Shown here in pieces: positions 1-10,810 of a DNA stretch of 64,000 nt. The first letter of the stretch is position 1; every line of letters begins with the position of its first letter. The position numbers and the translations under genes are program-made. The notes beneath the pieces are model-generated. The model did no database searches and was not told the origin of the DNA. It was given only the letters and a program-made list of their open reading frames with translations. This DNA is from Anaeramoeba flamelloides (Eukaryota > Metamonada > Anaeramoebidae): the NCBI GenBank assembly GCA_027625915.1, contig JANTQA010000032.1, forward strand, positions 10,726,001 to 10,790,000, written 5' to 3'.

Positions 1-253
1 AGTTCGTAAACTTTCCAAAATGTACCTCATCAAAAATTACTTCGCTCGGCTCTGAGAGCCTCCAAAGACGGCAATAAAAGGAAACCAATGTTACGATCAG
101 AAACAAGAGGAGATCGATCTTCGGTGAGACACTTGTGCTTTCGTTATGTGTTTGAGAATAACTTTTTAAATCAAAACCGGAATTTTTTGACCACTTGCAA
201 AGCTCTTCAAACTTTTCAACTGATTTTTTCTTACGTTGTTCTTCGTTTGTCAT
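1..253 (-). CDS. Protein O-mannosyltransferase (PMT family), N-terminus, cut by the window edge
   Basis: Translating the minus strand from the ATG at 251-253 gives 84 residues that run off the left edge without a stop. A charged N-terminal tail of about 45 residues is followed by a hydrophobic helix (IDLLLFLIVTLVSFYCRLW) and then RLSEPSEVIFDEVHFGKF. This is the first transmembrane segment and first lumenal loop of the GT39 protein O-mannosyltransferases, which carry the Asp-Glu pair needed for catalysis; the pair is visible as FDE. Family knowledge: these ER enzymes transfer mannose from dolichyl-phosphate-mannose to Ser/Thr of secretory proteins, and are usually 700-900 residues with about 11 membrane helices, so most of the gene lies to the left. 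There is no intron in the visible part. It ties in with the calreticulin and p24-like genes as a secretory-pathway function, but there is no operon-like link. The family call rests on one strongly conserved loop. Confidence 0.85.
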   Translation of the reverse strand, partial: MTNEEQRKKKSVEKFEELCKWSKNSGFDLKSYSQTHNESTSVSPKIDLLLFLIVTLVSFYCRLWRLSEPSEVIFDEVHFGKFTN

Positions 254-771
254 GGAATGAATAATAAGAATAAAGATTTTTGAAAAAAATAATTTTCTTA
301 CATTCCTCATACAATAAAAATCTCAGATGTTTCTTTTCAGTCTTTTAGTAGTTGTCAATATATTTCAGAATCTAGGTTTTAAATAATCTATAAAAAGTGT
401 TGAAAGTTTGAAAACGAATTAAATCGATTATAATAAAGCCCTTAAATGTTATTCTATAAAGATAAAATTGATTTGAAAATATATAATACAACAATTGTTA
501 TCTGAAATACAAAAATTGATTGAAGATCCAAATACAAAACTCTTTCTTTGTTTTTGAAACTTTAAAATCGATTTTAAAGATACACATTATATTCCAATCC
601 ATTTTGTACAAACTGAAATATATTGTTCAGTGTGGGATTGTCTTTGTATCTTTGTTCATTTGAAATTTTGTGATTCTTCTCATTCTTGTATTTGTTTAAA
701 TGTATTTTTTTTCTCAAAATAGAATATTGTTAAGTAAAGAGTAAAGTCCTCAATTTGAGATTTGAATTATC
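254..771. other. Intergenic, 5' side of the PMT gene
   Basis: AT-rich sequence upstream of the O-mannosyltransferase start. I see no open frame, RNA gene or clear repeat boundary here; it should hold the PMT promoter and 5' UTR, but no recognisable element stands out. Confidence 0.5.
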
Positions 772-1170
772 GACTTTCCAAAGCTACCATGGAATTATGT
801 CAATATCAAATTTTGATCTTGATATAAATTTTTCAATCTTAGAATATCGGAAAAAAAAAGCTCAATTCAGAAAAAAAAAATTTCCTAATATGGGCCAATA
901 TTCAAGATTTTTTTTATAATTATCATAAAATAAAATTGAGAAACCTCAATGACTCTAAACATTGAAAATTCCCTGAGAAACGGCATAAAATTTACTCTTA
1001 AAAAAATTATTTTTTTTTTATAACACCTAAAGATCATTTTTTATTTCAACTCATTTATGAATAATTTTTTTCAAAAATAGCTTTCTTATTCTTAGATTCA
1101 TAGATTTAAAATTCTATATCAACATCAAAATTTGATATTAAAAAAAAAATCACGGTAACCTTGGAATAAC
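772..1170. repeat. Foldback (inverted-repeat) element, family C, copy 1
   Basis: The left arm begins TTCCAAAGCTACCATG and continues into a TATCAAATTTTGAT segment. The right arm is its inverted counterpart, ending in GGTAACCTTGGAA. The arms are about 80 bp around an AT-rich core, for about 395 bp in total. A second copy starts at 30840. It looks like a MITE-type non-autonomous DNA element; the arms have diverged, so it is old. Confidence 0.55.
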
Positions 1171-3110
1171 TGTATTATTTAAAGTTTGTTCGAAATTATT
1201 TTTTGTTTTGGGTTCTTATATATAAAGTGTAAAAAGTTCCCTTGGGATTTATTTATTACTTATTTTCCTTTAAATAAAAAATATAAAATTAAGATTAATT
1301 TTAGATAGTCCTTGTTCAAACTCCATATAGAATATTCGGGACAAGAAAAGATAAAAAATCTTAGAGTAAATTAAATAATAATTTTTAAAAAAATACACTG
1401 CATCTTGGAATATAAAAAAAAAGTAAAAATATGATTACCACAAAAGTAAAATTACTTCAAATTTCAATTTTCTGAAATAAATTATTATTTTTAAAAGTCT
1501 TATTTATTTTTCAAATTTTAAAAAAGTCCAAAAATTAACTTGTTTACCTAATTATTTCAAAAAAAATATTTTCTTTAAAGAAGAAAGAACTTTTATCATA
1601 GTCTATGAAGAAAGTGTATAATCAGAACTTTAAAGATAAAATTAATATGTTTTGAAAGAAGAAATCGTATAAAAAAATATTCTTAATTTCAAAAAAAAAA
1701 TATTCTGATTTTTTTAAAACTTGATATATTTATCATTTTTTTTTTTCAACACTAAAAACATTTTAGGTAAATTTTTTCTTTTTTGTTAAACAATAAAATA
1801 ATAAAAAAATTAATCAAATTATTTTATAAAAATAAATCCCATTCCAAAATTTTTGATACATCTAAAATCAAAAATAGGTAAAAAAAACCCAATTTATTGT
1901 ATTTTTCCAAATATGATATATAAAAACATTTTAATTTACACAGTATTAATGTTTTATTAAGCAATCATTTTAATCCAAATAAAAGAAAAAGAATATAAAA
2001 TTCAAAAATAAAAACAGGTGTGTCAAAAACAATGAAACTAGCGGAATAAAATATGTGTTGGTAAATTTGTTGAAATTTAACCAATACTTGTTGATCGATC
2101 AAATGTAAGATACCATCAACCTATTGTATGTTATTTTTCAATTTAACAAACTCAATACTAACCTTCTATCAACCATTGAAAAAAAATCTTAGATCTCCAA
2201 TAAACAGATTAGGTAACTGCAAAAAAGGAAATGAAAAAAAAACAAAAAAGATAAAAAATGAAATAGTTTGTAATATCAAAATTATTTCCAAATTGAATTT
2301 AAAGTTCAGTATTGATTCTATTTCCATCTTTTAAACTGTGCCCAAATTTTTGGAAGGTAATTTATTCCCAAAACACTTTATTAAAAACTGTAAAGTTAAA
2401 CTTAAAACCAACTGGAATATTTTTTTTAATTTGATTATTTATAATCAATAATTAATAAATCAATCTTAATTATTTGAGTGGGTTGTTAAAAACCCAAAGA
2501 TTAAATTCATAAATAGACTTTACAATTATTTCTCAATTTTTTAAAGATTTTCAAACAAAGAAATCTAATTAAAAGAAATAATTATAATATAAAAAAAATA
2601 GTACAGATATTATCAAATACCTGATTTTAATACAAACAGTTCCTTGTTTATACCCTAATATTTAAAAAAGTATATTGACAAGTCTTTTAAATTTCAAGAA
2701 ATTGAATAAATATTTGTGAATAAAAGAGATCAATTTATTTAGATCTTCAAGGGTTCAATATTTGATTGATTTTTCTTAGATGTTATTAATCAGATAAAAT
2801 TTGCAAGGTTATTTGTTCCTACAAACTCTTAGTATAATTATATAAGAGAGATTTTATAAAAATGTCTTCGAATTTTTTTTTTCCTTTATATTTCTGAAAA
2901 TCCAAACAAAAAGGATCAGATCTTTTGGCTGAAAATTTAATAGAGAAAAATGTTTTATTACAAAAATTATAATTCATTTCTTTTCAGTCGATAAACGACT
3001 TGGTATATTGGGTTTAATAGTAACCTTGGTGTACATAATTATATAATTACTTTTGGTAAAAAAATAATAAATATGAGTTGAAATACAGTGAATAAAAGTT
3101 TGAGTTGGGA
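775..3110 (+). repeat. Dispersed duplication, copy A (partner near 30840-33290)
   Basis: Several blocks occur in the same order in both intervals. They include a foldback segment at the left end, and a right-hand block of about 700 bp (here about 2400-3110, there about 32590-33290) sharing phrases such as AATCAATAATTAATAAATCAAT-like sequence, TATTATCAAAT, CAGTTCCTT, TTAGATCTTCA and CCAAACAAAAAGG-like sequence. Copy A carries extra sequence at about 1780-2350 that matches another repeat family, consistent with a later insertion. No coding capacity is visible. It may be an old non-autonomous element or a segmental duplication; boundaries are approximate. Confidence 0.55.
1780..2350 (+). repeat. 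Family E repeat inserted in duplication copy A
   Basis: Matches sequence at 47330-47960, part of 61900-62300 and, inverted, 57240-57660. The shared core reads TTGGTAAATTTGTTGAAATT, followed by a GATCGATCAAAT-like segment and an AATCATT-Lys-rich AT stretch. Copy B of the surrounding duplication lacks it, which supports insertion. No protein is recognisable. Confidence 0.5.
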
Positions 3111-3325
3111 AATTATATTTAGAAATGAATATTATTACAAATACAATTACAACAAAAATCTATTATATCGGTCATAGTAATGTTTTTCATCGAAGAGGTT
3201 ACTTCTCATCCCTTGTTTTAAGGGAGTTTGTATTTAGGAGGTATGTCCATTTTCCCATTTCTAAAAATTTTATTTGATAAAACAGTATTAAAAAAGATTT
3301 TTTGATTACAATGGGATATTGTATA

Positions 3326-3521
3326 CAGTCAGTTCAACTTTTAAGAGACAAACAATTGATGAAATTTAAGGCAAAAAAAATCTCATATTAAAGAACATTT
3401 TTTTGGAATTATAATTACCACAGATTATTTTATTAGAATCAGCAATTTGACTTTAATTTTGAATTTTTCCCGTATCTTAAGTTTAAAGTTTAGGTTTGGG
3501 TCTTGAAAGTGGTACTGACTG
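3326..3521. mobile_element. Palindromic TA-flanked MITE, copy 1
   Basis: The left end CAGTCAGTTCAACTTTTAAG follows TATA; the right end ...GGTACTGACTG is its inverted partner. About 196 bp, the same family as the copies at 17134, 44075, 56478, 56956, 57847 and 63957. The CAGT start and TA target are typical of Tc1/mariner-type elements. This copy is diverged in the arms. Confidence 0.7.
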
Positions 3522-5107
3522 AATATGAAACAACTATAACATTTTCTTCTTTATTTGTGAAAATTACAAAAGTAAATCAGAGTTGAATCTGTAATTTTTC
3601 AATTTATGCAGTTATTTTGTTTTATTAAATTTTCGTTGTATTAAAGTATGTTTCTGAATATATAAATATAATTATAGAAGAAACTAAAAAAAAAGACCTG
3701 AAAATGGTGTGTTTTTTAAACAAATCTACTCTCTTTAGATTACAAAACAAAATATATCACCTTTCCAGATAAACGGATTAAAATCAATAAATGAAAAAAA
3801 AAAAATTCGATAAAAACTTATTTTCAGAGGTTTTGTTACTTTATCATTTTCATTTAATATGAGTCCACACAAGGAATTAACTTGATTTCTCACCACATAA
3901 TTATTTATTATTATTCTACCAAATATTTTTTTAAAAATTGTTTTAAAATTTCAATTTTCAATTATTTTTTCAAATTAATACACAAACCAAGATTATTGTC
4001 TCAAAGATTAAACCAAAGAAATCAAATTCTTGAAATCAAAAAAAGTAAATAAAAAAAATTCAACCCCAAAGGAAGAGAAAAATGAAAAAGTTGAAATCAT
4101 GAATTCAGAATTATTTTGTATTCCAATTTATAAAATTTAAAAAAAATATAAATCAAAAAATAAACAAAACTTTTTATCTTTTGAAATAATTTTAAAACTA
4201 TTTTTTAGGAAAATTGTGAAATAAACTTTTGACAAATTAATTTAATATTTTTTTAATCAATATTTAAGTACATTGTTATCAAGTTTTTTTCATTTCATAA
4301 CTATTTTTTTATTGACTCTATAATATAAGATGATTCAAAAAAATTGCAACATATTCTATGTATCCCAAATAATATTATCTTTTAAATTCGTTCCTTTAAT
4401 AAATCAAAAATAGAAAATTCAAAAGTTTTTTATAATAATGATTGTATCAGAAATTTTGAATTTTCAAAAAAATTAATTAAAATGGATTCTATAAAATAAA
4501 AAGAAAAAAGACATAATTTTTTTAAGAACAAAAGAGATGTATTTTCAATTTCGATATAAAACTGGAAATACGACAATGGCGCAAATAATTTTTTAAATAT
4601 AAAAATATAGTAAAAAGTTTTCTATTTTCTTGGAAATTTTGTCAAGATTAAAATTCATTTGTAAAGTTTTTTATGTTCAGGAAGAAAACAAAATAACTAC
4701 AAATTTCCACACATAAAAAAGATTAAATAAAGTTATGAGTAGGAATTTTCTTATCTTTTATTAAACTAATGGAAATATAAACTAATAAATAAATTGAATT
4801 GTTATAAAAAAATTATTATTAATGAACATTATTCTTAAAATTATTACATTATTGGAATTTTTAGAATGATAAAAATTTAAAAATTGGAATTATAATATGA
4901 AAATGATTCCAATGGAATATATTTTTATTCAAATTTTCATTTTATTTTGGTCCCTTTTAATATTAATTTTTCCAAAATATGAAAAAAAAATTTATTCTGA
5001 TTAAAAAAAATCAAAAAAATGAATTTTTTAAAACTTAAGGTAATAAAGAAAAAATAATAAAAATAAAGTGAAAACAAAAATTTTTTAAATAATAAAAAAT
5101 TATATAA
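3522..5107. other. Intergenic AT-rich stretch
   Basis: Mostly A/T runs with short accidental frames. I recognise no gene, RNA or repeat boundary here. Confidence 0.5.
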
Positions 5108-6072
5108 ATTCGGGCACCCAGTGCCCCACTCTAAGAGTCATGGAATAACAATTATTAATCACGGAATGTGGAATTTTTATCTATAATCGATAAACTTTCT
5201 ATCAGGTTTTTGCTCCTCCTGTGTATTCTGGACGTGAATAGTTTCTATTTGGTCATGAAAATGATAAATTTATTGTTTATATATATTTTAATTATTTTTC
5301 TTCTTCTCTTTTTTTTTATTTGATGATTTTTCTTTAATTACTCCTTTCTATAAATAAATAAATAAAAATGAATTTTTTATTTCTTAACAAAACTCTTTTT
5401 AAAAAAGGCGTTCTTTTGATACTAACGACAGTAAAATAATTATCTCTTCAGAAGAATAAACCGAAAACCACTACTGACAAAAAGATGATTAAAACTAAAA
5501 AAAAAAAAATTAAGAAGAAAAACCTCAAATATTTATTTTTTTTTTGATGAATAGTAATTTTTTTAAATTATTTAAAAAAATCTATTTATTAATTATAAAA
5601 AATTGGGAATTGATAGGATTCTATGAAAAAAACAAATTTAAACAATAATAAAGTTTAAACTTATCATTGAAATAAAAAAAAATCATATTGATTCTACTGA
5701 ATAAAAAAAAGAATTATTAGAGGTTTTTTTCATAAAAAAGGAATTAAAATGTGAACTCTGATAATGACTGATAATTTTGGATATTTAAATAGTTATATTA
5801 AAATAGAGTTTTATTAAAGATGCTGTTTCAAAATAAATTAGTCAGCTTTTTTGGAAAAAGATTATATGTTTATTTTATAAGATTATATATATTTTTACTA
5901 CTAATTTTACAGTAAAGCAAATTTGATCTTAATGTTAACAAAAGATATTTATTTCGAAAAAAATTAAAATAAAATTAGAAAAATTTCACAAAAAAAAAAT
6001 TGAAAAAAAAATTAAGTTTTTTTTTTTTTCCATTAAAGAGTGGGCACTAAAAGTCCACCTGTTTGCCCGAAT
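5108..6072. mobile_element. Putative DNA element with ATTCGGGCA terminal inverted repeats
   Basis: The left end reads ATTCGGGCACCCAGTGCCCC; the right end, read on the minus strand, begins ATTCGGGCAAACAGG and also contains AGTGCCCACTC. The shared blocks ATTCGGGCA, CAG and GTGCCC..ACTC in inverted orientation define an element of about 965 bp with no coding capacity. The GC-rich ends stand out against the AT background. I could not settle a target-site duplication. Confidence 0.5.
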
Positions 6073-6400
6073 CCCTAATTTGAATTAGAGATATTGTTGA
6101 ACCAAGTGAGAGCTGGTCATTTCTCCCAACAATCGGATCCGCTCCATAAATTGAGAGGGATTTTGTTCCAATTCCGTTCAGTTTTATAATAGTCAAAAAG
6201 ATTCAATTCGGTCAAACGATTTCCTCAAAGAATTAGTGGTTATAAGAAGCATAAGCCCGATTTTTAATTAAAATTACACCGTGGTGGCTATTTGAGAAAA
6301 TGGTAAACAATAAGAAATAATGGTTAAGGGAATAGAACCCCGGCCTTCAGATTGTACACTGGGTTGTGTTGCCACTTGCCCATACAGGTTCTCTTAAAAA
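6073..6400 (-). mobile_element. tRNA-derived SINE candidate
   Basis: On the minus strand TGGGCAAGTGG resembles a pol III A box, and GGTTCTATTCC, starting about 43 bases later, resembles a B box; this is the spacing found in tRNA genes. The flanks do not pair into an acceptor stem, the T stem is imperfect, and a non-tRNA body of about 230 bp follows, so a SINE or tRNA pseudogene is likelier than a functional tRNA. It abuts the GC-ended element to the left. The GC content here is higher than in the surroundings. I see only this copy in the window. Confidence 0.42.
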
Positions 6401-6666
6401 AAAATTAAGTTGAAGAATACATAAAAGAAATCTAACCAAAATTCTCATTCAGAAATTAATCACTGGTTTTAAATAAAAAATAAAAAAAAATTAAAAAATT
6501 AAAAAATAAAAAAAAAATTATTTATTCTACATTATAATTGTTTAAATATAAATATTTCTTTTTAAAAATTCATTAATTATTTAAAAATCTTAATTTTAAT
6601 AATTAATAAATTTTACAATTTCAATATAATAAAAGAATCATTTGAAATAAAATACTGAATCTTTGG

Positions 6667-7917
6667 TTATTTCTCCATATTTTTCATCAAATAACTATTT
6701 GGGTCTATTTGGGTATCATAAACCAAAAGATCATAATTTTCTTGGGATTTTAAAAAAAAAGGATAAGAATCGTAAAACATTAATTTGATAATTTCGTCTA
6801 AGGCCTTATCAAAAATCGTATTCTTAGAAGCGTCATTATTATATAACTCTGTTGTGAGTTCACGTGCAGGGTAGCTAATATTAATTTGGCTCATGGATCC
6901 GTTTTTAATATATTTATTAAAAATTTGATGAGCAAGTTTGATACGATTTTTAATTTTTTTTTCATTTTGGAAGGATCTTACTAATGAATAAAAGGAAATA
7001 TTTTCAGCTGAGAAGTTTTTTTGCGCCCATTTGATCCAAAAATTTCTTTTTGAAGGGTTTTCAAGAATAATTAGCATTTTTTTTAATTTATTTGACAGGG
7101 GATATTGGATATCTTGGTCATAATTAGAATCAGAACAAGAGCCTAAGCCTAAACTGGAACTGGATCCATTGCCTGTTTCAGAATTGGTGTAAGTATTTAC
7201 CCTTTCAGTCATTTTCTGTGATCGTTTTTGCCTTTTATAACTATAAATTAGGGGTAGGGCCAAATAAACAAAGACGAGTATAGCTATGAAAGCCAATGTT
7301 AATATCAATAAACTCTGGATTTTTTTATTATATAAGAAATAGGAGGCCGGTATATAATATAGAACATTAATGACAAATTGCGCATATATTTCATTTCTAA
7401 TGAAAAAATTGTCTTTAATGGTGTGAATTTTAAATAAGGAATAGCACAGAATAAGCATATTCATTGTGAAAAAGCAATAGCCAGTGATTCTTCCATTATT
7501 AAATTCTGTTGGTAAGCAATTTTTTTGTTTGTTAATATCTGTTAGCATGTATAAAAATATTCCCAAAGCTACTGTAATAAGGAAAAAAATAGAAATTGCT
7601 AATAAAAATGTCTTTTCGTTAATCTTCCACTGTTTATAAAAAAAATTCTTTTCAAGTGCTTCAAATTCAGCTTCCAATTTATTATATGAAAATTCATCAC
7701 TATCTTCAGATGTATCAAACTTCTCCTCGTATAATTCTGTGCCACTGTTTAATAATGGAATCTTTTGGGAATATTCACTCGTTTGGTTATTTGAATTATC
7801 AGAATCGAGAAAGTTACCATCAATTTTAGGATTATTCGAATTCTTTCTTTCTTCCGTTGTTTGGAAAATATTAAAATAGATTTTTTTTGCTTGTGCAAGT
7901 TTGTGACTTTGTTGGTT
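6667..7917 (-). CDS. Multi-pass membrane protein with C-terminal RGS domain (5' exon not resolved)
   Basis: The frame is open on the minus strand from 7917 to the TAA at 6667-6669. From the TTG at 7675-7677 I count 336 residues, and about 80 acidic Asn/Ser-rich residues precede them with no in-frame ATG, so the true start must lie in an upstream exon I could not place (or the gene is 5' damaged). Numbering from the TTG, hydrophobic helices lie near residues 23-45, 64-85, 97-117 and 121-145. The RGS domain covers about 197-313, with hallmarks ENISFY, YIKNGSMSQINIS and DEIIKLMFYDSYPFFLKS. Family knowledge: RGS domains speed GTP hydrolysis by G-alpha subunits, and many protists and plants fuse them to seven-helix receptors. 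The IKDNFFIRNEI segment before the third visible helix recalls the loop of such 7TM-RGS proteins. Only four helices are visible here, so the first three may be on missing exons. Confidence 0.75.
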   Translation of the reverse strand, partial: NQQSHKLAQAKKIYFNIFQTTEERKNSNNPKIDGNFLDSDNSNNQTSEYSQKIPLLNSGTELYEEKFDTSEDSDEFSYNKLEAEFEALEKNFFYKQWKINEKTFLLAISIFFLITVALGIFLYMLTDINKQKNCLPTEFNNGRITGYCFFTMNMLILCYSLFKIHTIKDNFFIRNEIYAQFVINVLYYIPASYFLYNKKIQSLLILTLAFIAILVFVYLALPLIYSYKRQKRSQKMTERVNTYTNSETGNGSSSSLGLGSCSDSNYDQDIQYPLSNKLKKMLIILENPSKRNFWIKWAQKNFSAENISFYSLVRSFQNEKKIKNRIKLAHQIFNKYIKNGSMSQINISYPARELTTELYNNDASKNTIFDKALDEIIKLMFYDSYPFFLKSQENYDLLVYDTQIDPNSYLMKNMEK

Positions 7918-9136
7918 TTAAATGATATATAATAATGGAGAAATAATAATAATGTCCAGGAAAGGTTTTAAAGAATTAATTAAGTATACAAAGTTTGAAA
8001 GCAAAATGTAAATAAATTTTTTAAAATATTCTAAAAAATATATACTATATAACCACTAAAAGATGAAATTATGTTTTTTTTTGATTTTTTCACTGGCTGA
8101 ATATTCTTTCTATTGGAAAAAAAATATCCTAAAAAAAATAAATAAAAACAAAAAATATTAAATTCCTGAACAAGTTAAAGATGTGTAACTGTATTATTTA
8201 TTCAAAATAAAGTTCGGTATCATTTTTTAATGTAACTAATTCTAAGTGCAAATTAAATGTTTTTTATTTTTTGAAATCTTTTCACTTTTTAAGATTTTAC
8301 AAATTTATTTAATTTTTTTTTCTTGTGATTAATGTGTAGTAATCGTGTCTATTGACGATAACTAAAATAAAATAAAAATTTTACAAATATTTAGAATTGA
8401 ATTTGAAAAACATGCTTTCATTGTGAAGTGATAATAAAAAATAAATAAATTGCAGTTCTATTCCATTCATAAATATCATGTAATCTTTTTCTCTTAAAAA
8501 GTTGAAATGGATTCAAAAAATTATTATTATTTAATATAACCCTTTTAAAAAGGGGAGTATTTTTATTTTTTTTTTTTATTATTTAAAAAAGTGAGTATTT
8601 TTTTTTTATGGGATTGTAAGAATTAAACTTTTTTAAAATAGAAAAGTTCAAAAAAGTTTTAAAAAAGTCCTCACATTTTTAAAACGACTGTGATAATAAA
8701 AAAGACGTTTAATTTTGAACAAGATTGAATTTTAAATGTAGTTTTTTTTTAAGATTTTTCAAATTTTTGATTTTTGAGGTTTCTATAGTAGCATATTTTT
8801 CATTCAAATGATTAAACAATTAGTACTAGGTTTATCAAAAATGAATATGTTTTTTTTTACTTTATTAAAAAGAATTTTTTTACAATTTTGATTTTCTCTG
8901 ATTTTTTATAATGGTAATCCAATTTTTTAAATGATTCTTAGAATTTGCAATAATTGATTTAGATTCATTTTTATAAATTTAGGAGTATTTGATGGATTTT
9001 TTATTATTATTTTCTCTTTGTTGAGGTTAAAGTAGATAATGTAAAGAATTAAAATAATCTTTATTATTATTATTATTTATTTACTCTTAAATAATATGTG
9101 TGTATGTTGAAATTTATTGAATCTTAGAGAGAAGAG
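7918..9136. other. Intergenic, upstream side of the RGS gene
   Basis: AT-rich sequence. It should contain the missing 5' exon and promoter of the RGS gene, but I could not identify a donor/acceptor pair that adds an in-frame ATG. Confidence 0.4.

Positions 9137-9176
<40 letters not shown>
9137..9176 (+). repeat. Uninterrupted A40 homopolymer flanked by GA repeats
   Basis: Forty A residues in a row followed by a short GAGAGA run; the longest homopolymer in the window. Such a tract is prone to length error in sequencing. Confidence 0.95.
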
Positions 9177-9179
<3 letters not shown>

Positions 9180-9499
9180 AGAGAAAGAGAATGGAGGTTC
9201 AAAAATTGACTTACTGATTTTGTCTAAAAATTCCATATAATCTATAACTACGGCAATAATAAATGATTAGATTCATATTTGGAGACGATGTCATACAAAT
9301 CGTAAATATGATACAATAAGATTTAAGTAAATCAACAGCATAAAAATACCATATTAGAAGATAAGCTATTACAAAAACTGTATAAAAAATTGAAACGACT
9401 TGTGATCGGCTCTATAAATAAATATATTAAATTACATGTAAAGAGAGAAAAAGAAAAGGACAAGTATTGGAAAGAAGTTAAAATAAATAAAATAACATG

Positions 9500-10100
9500 G
9501 GATTTTTATTTTCAATTTTTTTTAAATTTGACAAAACTAAAATTCAAAATTTTTGAAATAGCTAAAACAGTTAAACGAATTACAATAATATCACAATTTT
9601 ATTTAAAATTGGAAATAATTTTGATTTTTTGAAAAATATATGTAAAATCATTTTTTCATTTTTTAGTTTTTATTTTATTTTATTTTTTTCGATTTCGTAA
9701 TCTTTTTCGTTCGATTAATTTTTTTTTTTCGAATGATTGATATTAGATTAAAGTTGAGTTCTTTAAAATAGATGAACTCAAATAAAATTAGTTGATAGTA
9801 TCTCACTTTTTTCAGATCAAATAATTGTTAATAAAATTTTTTAAACACATTTACCAATGCATTTTTTTTTGTTAGCCGATCTCACAAATTTTTTGAACAC
9901 ATGATTTATTTGTATTGATAATTATTTATTTTTTGTTTTGTTGGTATTACAAATTATAAATAATTGTAAACATTTCAATTAGTGAATGGTTCTAATTTGG
10001 TATTTCTGAGAGAATTTATTTAATTAGATTTTTTTTTTCAAAAATTGAATTTTGGTGTCTCAAAAATTTTGAATTGGTCTTTGTTTAGCCGAATTTAAAT
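9500..10100 (+). repeat. Family F repeat (partner at about 62240-62790)
   Basis: About 550 bp aligns by eye with 62240-62790. Shared phrases include AAAATCATTTTTTCAT, AGTTGAGTT, CTCAAATAAAATTAGTT, TATTGATAATTATTTATTTTTT and TTCAAAAATTGAATTT. It is non-coding and is probably the second arm of the family E foldback. Confidence 0.6.
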
Positions 10101-10514
10101 TTTGAATGTACCTTGGTTAAACACATGAGAAATTGTAAGTTTAATTCCATGTGATTGAATTATTTCGTTTTTATTTTCAAAATTTTCACCAATGAAGTAT
10201 TCGTAATTTTTTAGAAATCAATTTTTTTTTTTTAACTTTGAGTTTTTTCAGATATAAAAAGAATGTATTCAACAGTTAATATTGAAAAAAACAAAGAAAG
10301 ATTTTTGAAGTGTTTCAAACATTTTTTTTTGTTACTAAAATCCCTTATTTAGTAACTCATGTAAAAAATGTTCATTGAAAATTAAAAATTGAAGATAAAT
10401 ATTAAGTAATTTTAAAAAAATGAATACAAAAAGTTTTTAAAAGTATCTGATAAGTAGTTTGAAAGAAGAAATAGAAAATTGTCTTGAACGCTTTTTAAAA
10501 CTTTCTTCCGTCGT

Positions 10515-10538
10515 TTATATATATATATATATATATAC
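10515..10538. repeat. (TA)n microsatellite
   Basis: About 11 TA units. Similar tracts occur near 13940, 22718, 48862, 58700 and 61600, often close to repeat ends. Confidence 0.9.
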
Positions 10539-10810
10539 CAAAATTTTACAAATAAGAAATAGGAAATTGTTTTAAGATTAATTTTATTTTCACTAATTTT
10601 ATTAAAAAGGAAAGAAGAGTGTAATTTTAAACTTTTTAAATAATAGAAAAAAATTTTTCAAATCCACAAATATTTAACTTATTAACATAGAAAAAAAAAA
10701 CAAAGATCTTCAAAAAAGCAATGGAAAATGAAAAATTTTAAGAATTAAATTTCGCTCTTCCTTCATATTTTTTGGAGATAAAAATTAAATTTTTTGAATT
10801 TGACAATAAT

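Noticed and set aside
2128-2334. Short plus-strand frame in the family E repeat
   Set aside because: Not kept in the other copies of the repeat.
6330-6400. Functional tRNA gene on the minus strand
   Set aside because: The boxes and spacing fit, but the acceptor stem does not pair and the T stem is imperfect, so I call it a SINE or pseudo-tRNA.
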